DNA of 38,957 nucleotides. It comes from CADCWF01 sp903864575. GTDB lineage: Bacteria > Chloroflexota > Chloroflexia > Thermomicrobiales > UBA6265. The DNA lies in assembly GCA_040376155.1 (NCBI GenBank), contig JBEIRG010000001.1:1-38957 (forward strand). The letters run 5' to 3'. The position numbers were made by a program, and so were the translations under genes. This document shows positions 33,488-38,957 of this stretch, in pieces. Below the pieces are notes generated by a model that saw only the letters and a program-made list of their open reading frames with translations, was not told the origin of the DNA and did no database searches. Within the stretch, counting starts at the first letter, position 1. Each line of letters opens with the position of its first letter.

Positions 33488-34261
33488 ATGACCACTGACA
33501 TCGCCGAGGGGCAAGCCCAGATCGCCCCCGCCACCGTTCAGGTTCCGGCACACGCGCCCGCCCCGACGGGTCCCAAAACAAAGGTCTTTCACAAGGGCGT
33601 CATCGTCGAGTGGGTGCTGATCGGGATCATCGCCGCCGAAATCCTCTATTTCCTCTGGCTCTTCATCCATCCCAGCATGTTCCACAAGGCTCCGATCGTT
33701 CCGGCAGGCGCGCCGCAGGTGATCTCCTCCAACCCCGATCAGCCCGCGGGCGGCGGGATCGCCATGCCCGGTGGTCCCGGTCAGGGCGATGCGCCGAAGC
33801 CGGGCGCACCGGCGGCAAGTTCCTCCAAGGATGACAAGGGCCACGAGGCAGCCGCCAAGGGCGAGGATCTCCACCTCTACCTCACCATCGACAACGCGGG
33901 CGGGGCCACCTCCCTCACTGGCGCGTCTTCATCGAAAACATCAGCATCCTCCTTCTGGCAGGTCGCTCTCGCCGGGGCCGCGCCGGAAGCCTCCGCCAAG
34001 GGGTTGCCCATTGCCGCCAAGGGTGTCACCACGCTGGACGATGAGCATGCCTGGGTCGCGCTGAACGGCCTCACCGACGATTTCAAGAAGGGCGACAAGG
34101 TCGACGTCACCCTCACATTCGAGGGGCAGGACCCGGTCACCCTCTCGGTCCCGATCTACCGCACCAGCGACACCGCCGCCGAGAACCCCGAACCGGCGAT
34201 CGTCGCCGGCGATCTCTCCATCGGCGCATTCTGGGCGGAGCCCGTCGCCCCTGGCGAGTAA
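33488..34261 (+). CDS. Membrane-anchored PCuAC-like protein
   Basis: A 257-residue protein: a polar N-terminus of about 37 residues, one membrane helix at 38-60 (GVIVEWVLIGIIAAEILYFL), a Pro/Gly/Ala-rich linker, then a domain at about 125-235 that looks like a degenerate PCu(A)C fold (LYLTIDNAGGATSLTGASS, then EHAWVALNGLTDDFKKGDKV). The His of the copper site is kept, but the Met ligands are not visible. GAGGGAGG precedes the ATG by about 12 bases; a TTG at 33476 would overlap that site. Preceded by tandem promoters and followed by a strong hairpin, so it is probably transcribed alone. Confidence 0.75.
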   Translation: MTTDIAEGQAQIAPATVQVPAHAPAPTGPKTKVFHKGVIVEWVLIGIIAAEILYFLWLFIHPSMFHKAPIVPAGAPQVISSNPDQPAGGGIAMPGGPGQGDAPKPGAPAASSSKDDKGHEAAAKGEDLHLYLTIDNAGGATSLTGASSSKTSASSFWQVALAGAAPEASAKGLPIAAKGVTTLDDEHAWVALNGLTDDFKKGDKVDVTLTFEGQDPVTLSVPIYRTSDTAAENPEPAIVAGDLSIGAFWAEPVAPGE

Positions 34262-34292
34262 TCCCGGGGTCCGCCCCTGCGTAGCCATGCCA

Positions 34293-34327
34293 ACGCCCCG
34301 CCCGACCCGATAGTCGGCGCGGGGCGT
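34293..34327 (+). terminator. Long hairpin between the PCuAC-like gene and the oxidoreductase genes
   Basis: Nine-bp stem acgccccgc/gcggggcgt extended by ccgac/gtcgg after a one-base bulge, six-base loop. It lies 31 bases past the stop. No U-run. Confidence 0.6.
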
Positions 34328-34377
34328 GTACCATCCGGGCATACTCCTGTCGCGCGGTCCCCACCGGAGGCGCTCGG

Positions 34378-34836
34378 ATGGTTTCACTCACCGTCAACGG
34401 CGAAGTCCACGATCTCGACATTCCCGACGACATGCCCCTGCTGTGGGCGTTGCGCGATCTCCTCGGCCTGACCGGCACGAAGTACGGTTGCGGCATCGGG
34501 CAGTGCCATGCCTGCGCCGTGCACCTCGACGGCGTCGCCGTGCCCAGTTGCCTCATGCCTGCGGCAAGCGCGGCGGGCAGGCAGATCGTCACCATCGAGG
34601 GCCTGGGCGCGGGCGGCCTTCACCCGGTCCAACAGGCGTGGCTGGACGAAGGCGTGCCCCAGTGCGGGTACTGCCAGTCTGGCCAGATCATGGCCGCCGC
34701 CGCGCTCCTCGCCGCCGATCCTGCCCCGGATGACGCCGCGATCGATGCCGCCATGCGCCCCAACCTGTGCCGGTGCGCCACCTACGGGCGCATCCGCTCC
34801 GCCATTCACCTCGCCGCGAAGGAGCGCGTGTCGTGA
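34378..34836 (+). CDS. [2Fe-2S] subunit of a molybdenum hydroxylase (isoquinoline 1-oxidoreductase alpha-like)
   Basis: A 152-residue iron-sulfur subunit of the xanthine dehydrogenase family. The plant-type cluster is bound by C38, C43, C46 and C58 (GCGIGQCHAC ... C). The second cluster uses C96, C99, C131 and C133 (CGYCQSGQ and CRC). GGAGG lies nine bases before the ATG. The stop overlaps the GTG of the large subunit by four bases. The two-gene layout without an FAD subunit is that of isoquinoline/aldehyde oxidoreductases (IorAB), which pass electrons to a cytochrome or similar acceptor. Confidence 0.93.
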   Translation: MVSLTVNGEVHDLDIPDDMPLLWALRDLLGLTGTKYGCGIGQCHACAVHLDGVAVPSCLMPAASAAGRQIVTIEGLGAGGLHPVQQAWLDEGVPQCGYCQSGQIMAAAALLAADPAPDDAAIDAAMRPNLCRCATYGRIRSAIHLAAKERVS

Positions 34837-37028
34837 CGGCGCAACCACTCTCCCGCCGCTCCCTCATCCAGGCGTCGCTTGCCGCAAGCGGCGGACTCTG
34901 CCTCGGATTCCGGCTTCCCGGCAACGCCGCAGCCCGGCAGGCGACCCCCGCGCCCGGGAGCGGGACCGGGTCCGAGCCCGTTGCGTTCACGCCCAACGCC
35001 TGGCTCACCATCGGCCCGGACGATGCGGTGGAGATCGCGCTTCACAAGGCCGAAATGGGTCAGGGCGTGATGACCTCGCTGCCGATGCTGGTCGCCGAGG
35101 AACTTGGAGCGGACTGGCAGCGGATTACCGTCCGAAACGCCTACGGCGACCCCGCCTATGGTTCATTCGGCTTTCAGTTCACCTTCGGCAGCACCAGCGT
35201 CGCCTCATCCTTCATGCCGCTCCGGATCGCCGGCGCGACGGCGCGGGACATGCTGATCGCCGCCGCCGCGCAGCGTTGGGGGGTCGATCCCGCCACGCTC
35301 GCGACCCGAGACGGCGCGGTGATCGACCGCACAGGCAGCCGATCCGCCTCCTTCGGCGAACTGGCCGGCCTTGCCGCGACAATGGCCCCTCCCGCCAATC
35401 CTCCCCTCAAATCCCCCGCCGAGTTCACCTTGCTCGGCACACCCGTGCCCCGCCTCGACGCCCCCGCAAAGGTCACCGGCGCCGCCATCTACGGCATCGA
35501 TGTCATGATGGAGGGCATGCTGACCGCCGTGATGTTGCGGCCACCCTCCTTCACCGGCGCGGTGCGTTCCTTCGATCCGGCTCCGGCGCTGGCAATCCCC
35601 GGCGTGCGCCATGTACTGGAAATCCCCTCCTCCGGCCCGGATGTCACAGGCGGCATCGCGATCGTGGCGGACGGGTTCTGGGCCGCCTTCAGCGGTCGAC
35701 GGGCGCTCGCGGCATCGGTCGAGTGGGACCTCGGCCCGAACGCCGCGCAGGACACGTCCTCGCTCATCGAAACGTTCACGGCTTTGGCGATGCAGCCCGG
35801 CCCGCTCGCCTTCGCCGACGGCATGGCGGAGAAGGCCATCGCCCGCAGCACGAAAACCCTCGACGCCATCTATGTAACCCCCTTCCTCGCCCACGTCACC
35901 ATGGAACCGATGAGCGCCGCCGCCTGGGTCCGCCCGGGCGCGGTCGATGTCTGGACCGGCACCCAGGGCCAATCCTTCGTGGTCATGCAGGCTTCGGCGA
36001 TCGGCGGCGTCGCCCCGGACCAGGTGACGCTGCACCAGCAGTTTCTCGGCTGCGGGCTCGGCAGGCGCGCCGAATCCGACGTCACCGGCGACGCGCTCCA
36101 GATTTCGAAGAACCTCGGCGTCCCGGTGAAGGTGATCTGGCCGCGCGAGGAGGACATCGCGCACGATTTCTTCCGGCCAATGAGCGTTCAGCGGGTTCAG
36201 GCAGGCATCGACTCCACGGGCGCGCCGTTCGCCTGGATTCATCACACCGTCGCCGACTCGGCGGGGATCACCCGCTTTCCTACGTTCATCGCCACCGGAC
36301 CGGAGGGCGACGAAATCGATCCGTTTCAATCCGCGGGACTGACCGAGTCATTCCTGTATGCCATGCCGCATCGCCGGATCGAAAGCACCATCGCGCGCTC
36401 CGGCGTCCCCGTCGGCTTCTGGCGTGGGGTCGGAGAAACGCAGAACATCTTCGTGGCGGAATCGGTGATGGACGAACTCGCCGCACTTGCGGAAGCGGAC
36501 CCCATCGCCTACCGCCTCGCCAACATTGCCGACCCGACGCGCGCCGCTGCCGTGCTCGAGCTTGTCCGCGAGAAAAGCGGCTGGGATGCCCCCGCAGAGG
36601 GCATCGGTCGCGGTGTCGCCATCGCCGACTACGGCGGGACCATCGTCGCCGCCGTCGCCGAGGTCGCGCGAACCGACGACGGGAGCGTGCGGCCGGTTCG
36701 GCTCGTGATCGCTGCCGACTGCGGGTTCGTCGTCAACCCGGACATCGCACGCCAGCAACTCGAGGGCGGCGCGCTCTGCGGCCTGTCCGCGGCGATGGGC
36801 GAGCGTGTCGAGATCGCGGCGGGAGGCGTCGCGCCGGCCACCGCCAATCTCGACGGCTATCGACTGCTCCGGTTCGATCAGGCGCCGATCGTCGAGACCT
36901 GGCTGGTTCCGTCGGATGCCGCGCCGAGCGGGCTTGGCGAACCGGCGGTGGTCGTGGTTCCGCCTGCGCTCGCGAATGCCATCTACGCCCTCACGGGCGA
37001 GCGGCGGCGGGAACTGCCGCTCGGTTGA
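34833..37028 (+). CDS. Molybdopterin-binding subunit of a molybdenum hydroxylase (IorB-like), Tat-exported
   Basis: A 731-residue catalytic subunit starting with GTG in the overlap GTGA. A twin-arginine leader (LSRRSLIQASLAAS) implies export of the folded complex. Typical IorB blocks are EMGQGVMTSLPMLVAEELG, YGSFGFQFTFGS, RLDAPAKVTGAAIYGIDV, LAHVTMEPMSAAAW, PVGFWRGVGETQN and the catalytic Glu in GLGEPA near the C-terminus. The likely reaction is hydroxylation of an N-heterocycle or oxidation of an aldehyde. No XdhC or MobA-type maturation gene is next to it. Confidence 0.93.
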   Translation: MTAQPLSRRSLIQASLAASGGLCLGFRLPGNAAARQATPAPGSGTGSEPVAFTPNAWLTIGPDDAVEIALHKAEMGQGVMTSLPMLVAEELGADWQRITVRNAYGDPAYGSFGFQFTFGSTSVASSFMPLRIAGATARDMLIAAAAQRWGVDPATLATRDGAVIDRTGSRSASFGELAGLAATMAPPANPPLKSPAEFTLLGTPVPRLDAPAKVTGAAIYGIDVMMEGMLTAVMLRPPSFTGAVRSFDPAPALAIPGVRHVLEIPSSGPDVTGGIAIVADGFWAAFSGRRALAASVEWDLGPNAAQDTSSLIETFTALAMQPGPLAFADGMAEKAIARSTKTLDAIYVTPFLAHVTMEPMSAAAWVRPGAVDVWTGTQGQSFVVMQASAIGGVAPDQVTLHQQFLGCGLGRRAESDVTGDALQISKNLGVPVKVIWPREEDIAHDFFRPMSVQRVQAGIDSTGAPFAWIHHTVADSAGITRFPTFIATGPEGDEIDPFQSAGLTESFLYAMPHRRIESTIARSGVPVGFWRGVGETQNIFVAESVMDELAALAEADPIAYRLANIADPTRAAAVLELVREKSGWDAPAEGIGRGVAIADYGGTIVAAVAEVARTDDGSVRPVRLVIAADCGFVVNPDIARQQLEGGALCGLSAAMGERVEIAAGGVAPATANLDGYRLLRFDQAPIVETWLVPSDAAPSGLGEPAVVVVPPALANAIYALTGERRRELPLG

Positions 37029-37075
37029 CGCCGCTGAATCAAATCTTCCGGCAGAGCGTCGCGCCGCTTCCCCGG

Positions 37076-37105
37076 CCTGCAACGGCGGGTTGATCCCGTT
37101 GCAGG
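37076..37105. terminator. Bidirectional terminator hairpin
   Basis: Perfect 10-bp stem cctgcaacgg/ccgttgcagg with a 10-base loop, placed between the convergent oxidoreductase and ureohydrolase stops, one base past the latter. Confidence 0.65.
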
Positions 37106-37106
37106 A

Positions 37107-38267
37107 TCACCCGCCGACGCCGCCGGTCTCGTCCTCGGCCCGCGAGACCGCCGGATCCGCCTTCCGGCTGGTGTCCGGGCGCTGCCCGAGCTTGCCGTTC
37201 TCGACGAGGGTCGCGAGCACGTCGAGCACGACGCGGACGCCCAGCAGCGAGGTGATGTTCGCCACATCATAGGGCGGCGCGACCTCGACCACCTCCATGC
37301 CGGCCAACCCTTCGCGGGTCACCATCTCCAGCATCCGGAACGCCTCGCGCGGCAGCAGGCCGCCCGATTCCGGAGTTCCCGTTCCGGGAGCGAACGCCGG
37401 GTCCACGGAATCGATATCGAACGAGAGGAAGACGGCCCTGGCGTTCTTCCACGCCATCTCGAGGGCCATCTCGCAGATGCGCTCGATGCCCCAGCGGTCG
37501 ATGTCGGTCATCGTGATGACGTTGGCGCGGCGCTCTCTGGCAGTGGTGACGCCGGAACGATTGCCGGTCCACCCGCCGATGCCGATCTGGACCAGATTGG
37601 TCGCGGGAGCATTGGGGATGTTGGTTGCGTGGAAGAACGGCGTCCCGTGCATCCGCTCGTCGATGTTGTACTCGGACAAATCCGAGTGACGGTCGAAGTG
37701 GATGATCCCGATGTTTCCGTCGACATAGGGAGCGAGCCCGCGAATGTCGGGATACCCGATGCTGTGATCGCCGCCAAGGATGACCGGGAAGATGCCCCGC
37801 TCGTGGATGTAGGCGACCGCCTTGTCGATCTGGTCGAAGCTTTTCTCGATGTTCGCCGGAATGACCGACACGTCGCCCACATCAACGATGTCCAGCGATT
37901 CGTAGAGATCGACGCCGCGCTCGAAGTTGTAGCCCGAATGAAGCCCCGAGATGTCCCGCATTCCCTGCGGGCCGAACCGGGTGCCGGAGCGGAAGGTCGT
38001 TCCTCCATCGAACGGGACGCCAACGATGGCGACATCCTGCCCGCCAAGTTCGCGCATGTCCGCAAGATAGGGGCGATGGCCAAAGGTCGCGCTGTGGTGA
38101 TAGCGGTACCCACTGCGGTTGAACAGCGGAATGGTGCGGTCCCGGATCGACTCCGCCGATGGCAGGCCGAGTTCGAGGTTGTGCTGGATCGCCTCCTTCG
38201 CCCTCGCGGTCGGCAGTTGCGCTTCGCGCTCCAGCATCCGCGTGCCGTGCAGTTGTTCGCGATCCAT
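37107..38267 (-). CDS. Ureohydrolase (arginase/agmatinase fold), possibly guanidine hydrolase group
   Basis: A 386-residue member of the arginase/agmatinase superfamily. Dinuclear metal ligands are H168 (GGDHSIG), D192/H194/D196 (HFDRHSD) and D284/D286 (FDIDSVDP). Agmatinases are usually near 300-320 residues. Here a helical N-terminal extension of about 60 residues precedes the core, and the usual DAH is DRH. Both traits, together with IPANIEKSFDQI and HATNIPNAPATNLVQ, recall the long-form group that includes the nickel-dependent guanidine hydrolase GdmH. ATG 38267 follows GAGGTG by six bases. No HypA/HypB-like nickel chaperone genes and no guanidine riboswitch were seen next to it. Superfamily certain, substrate inferred. 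Confidence 0.9.
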   Translation of the reverse strand: MDREQLHGTRMLEREAQLPTARAKEAIQHNLELGLPSAESIRDRTIPLFNRSGYRYHHSATFGHRPYLADMRELGGQDVAIVGVPFDGGTTFRSGTRFGPQGMRDISGLHSGYNFERGVDLYESLDIVDVGDVSVIPANIEKSFDQIDKAVAYIHERGIFPVILGGDHSIGYPDIRGLAPYVDGNIGIIHFDRHSDLSEYNIDERMHGTPFFHATNIPNAPATNLVQIGIGGWTGNRSGVTTARERRANVITMTDIDRWGIERICEMALEMAWKNARAVFLSFDIDSVDPAFAPGTGTPESGGLLPREAFRMLEMVTREGLAGMEVVEVAPPYDVANITSLLGVRVVLDVLATLVENGKLGQRPDTSRKADPAVSRAEDETGGVGG

Positions 38268-38512
38268 CTGGTCACCTCGGCCTTCGGAGTTCGCGCCGGT
38301 TGCGCGTGTCAAGCCTACCAAAAGCCGGCTGGTTGACTGGCGATCCAGCGCGGCGCTCCCCTCGCTGACCGACGGGATGACCCAGCGCGCGGCAGCCGTG
38401 GTCGCGCACGAGGAGCGCTCAACCGGGCGATCGGAGCGGTGACCGCCGGTCCGACCAGCGACGATGATCCAGCGTCTTTGCCGTTAATTCGCCCGTTCGT
38501 GTTTTTTGCGCA

Positions 38513-38548
38513 TTGACAGAATGGCGACGGTTCAGTAGTGTACGTACA
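38513..38548 (+). promoter_or_regulatory. Sigma70-type promoter with palindrome at the start site
   Basis: TTGACA (38513-38518), 17-base spacer, TAGTGT (38536-38541). The perfect palindrome TGTACGTACA (38539-38548) overlaps the -10 box and expected start, a natural place for a repressor to bind. Confidence 0.6.
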
Positions 38549-38554
38549 GTCGCT

Positions 38555-38626
38555 TGGTTCATGTAACCTCGGCTGGGGGCGGCTGAACGCGCGGGTTCAG
38601 CGGAGTGAGCGCATGCGGTAACTCAC
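38555..38626 (+). promoter_or_regulatory. Structured 5' leader
   Basis: Three stems can form between promoter and gene: ggtt/aacc around catgt (near 38555-38567), gctgaac/gttcagc with loop gcgcgg (38582-38601) and gtgag/ctcac around 38605-38626. It does not match a riboswitch class I know; it could control translation or mRNA stability. Confidence 0.4.
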
Positions 38627-38660
38627 CGTGTGCGTCGAATCAAGGCACTGTGGAGGGAAA

Positions 38661-38957
38661 ATGCCCGAAGACGGACAAATTCAGGAAGCGCAAGAAGCGC
38701 AGGAAGCGCAACCAGTCTCCATGAACCGCCGTGGCTTCGTCCGCTCGCTCGCCGCGTTCGGTCTCGCCGGTGCGACGGCGGGAGCGGCTGGCGGGCTCGT
38801 CATCGCCGGCAGGCGACGACGCAAGGGACGCGGTGGCGGATCGATCGGAGGCGACGGCGGCGACGGCGGCAGCGGCGGCGATGGAACCGGCGGCAGCGGC
38901 GGCAACAGCGGCAACAGCAACTCCGGCTCCGGCGGCGACGGCGGAGACTGCACCAGC
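38661..38957 (+). CDS. Tat-exported Gly-rich protein, 3' end cut by the window
   Basis: The frame is open to the window edge (99 codons). The N-terminus MPEDGQIQ is followed by three EAQ repeats encoded by near-identical 9-base units. A twin-arginine leader follows (MNRRGFVRSLAAFGLAGATA with a hydrophobic core), then a basic stretch RRRRKGRGGG and a Gly/Asp/Ser-rich tract (GGDGGDGGSGGDGTGG...). The last residues, GGDCTS, introduce the first Cys. GGAGGG lies three bases before the ATG. It is preceded by a good promoter and structured leader. Probably a surface protein whose folded domain lies beyond the window. Confidence 0.75.
   Translation, partial: MPEDGQIQEAQEAQEAQPVSMNRRGFVRSLAAFGLAGATAGAAGGLVIAGRRRRKGRGGGSIGGDGGDGGSGGDGTGGSGGNSGNSNSGSGGDGGDCTS

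Larger units (their letters stand above)
38268..38660. other. Divergent intergenic region with promoter and structured leader
   Basis: About 390 bp between the minus-strand ureohydrolase gene and the last plus-strand gene. A promoter lies at 38513-38541 and hairpins at 38555-38626. Bases 38268-38460 hold nothing I could support, and no clear minus-strand promoter was found. Confidence 0.5.

Noticed and set aside
34508..37093. 861-codon open frame overlapping both molybdenum oxidase genes
   Set aside because: Shifted frame of two clearly real genes; Arg/Gly-rich noise.
38268..38660. Guanidine riboswitch upstream of the ureohydrolase
   Set aside because: No conserved ykkC-type core was found on the minus strand; the hairpins seen belong to the plus-strand leader.
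1..38957. Prophage, integron or insertion sequence
   Set aside because: No integrase, transposase, terminal inverted repeats with target duplication, or phage structural genes were seen.

Overview
The window is high-GC, densely packed DNA with genes on both strands. It looks like chromosomal DNA of a free-living bacterium, most likely Chloroflexota of the Thermomicrobia/Sphaerobacter type. That placement is inferred, not proven. It rests on the overall gene style (AzlCD, SMP-30, IorAB-like oxidase, MalT-type ATPase) and on secreted Cys-rich proteins with leaders of the form 'MDGQRFDALAR..SRRG..', which I associate with that group. No phage, plasmid, insertion-sequence or CRISPR features were seen.

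Left part (1-10.8 kb): a 5'-cut amidohydrolase; a textbook ACC deaminase (acdS); a beta-propeller protein with its own promoter; a fused 5-oxoprolinase pxpB-pxpC gene; tRNA-Cys; a NUDIX hydrolase/cell-wall amidase pair; and a minus-strand run of a small protein, an ATP-grasp amino-acid-ligase-like enzyme, AzlC and AzlD. Two strong hairpins close the next minus-strand unit.

Middle (10.8-25.5 kb): a truncated MalT-type ATPase runs into a truncated beta-helix protein. Next comes a compact locus of two Tat-exported Cys-rich proteins, one with two inhibitor-cystine-knot-like modules, and a CcdA/MauF-like membrane protein broken by one in-frame TGA. A LuxR-type response regulator with phased repeats upstream follows, then a secreted HExxH protein, SMP-30, two small hypothetical genes, a class III aminotransferase, two Yip1-type membrane proteins, Ohr, an excalibur-like secreted protein, a nitrilase and a sulfotransferase pseudogene.

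Right part (25.5-39 kb): a small membrane protein, mnmA, a 930-residue membrane-anchored protein with four C-H-C repeats, rlmN, a decayed McrB-type restriction ATPase, two degenerate PCuAC-like proteins, an iorA/iorB-like molybdenum oxidase pair, a long-N-terminus ureohydrolase resembling the guanidine-hydrolase group, and the start of a Tat-exported Gly-rich protein behind a structured leader.

Functionally, many genes release or recycle nitrogen from small organic compounds (ACC deaminase, oxoprolinase, nitrilase, aminotransferase, ureohydrolase, amidohydrolase). The secreted Cys-rich locus around 12.3-13.9 kb is the best candidate for something undescribed. At least four loci show decay: MalT/beta-helix, CcdA-like, sulfotransferase and McrB-like.
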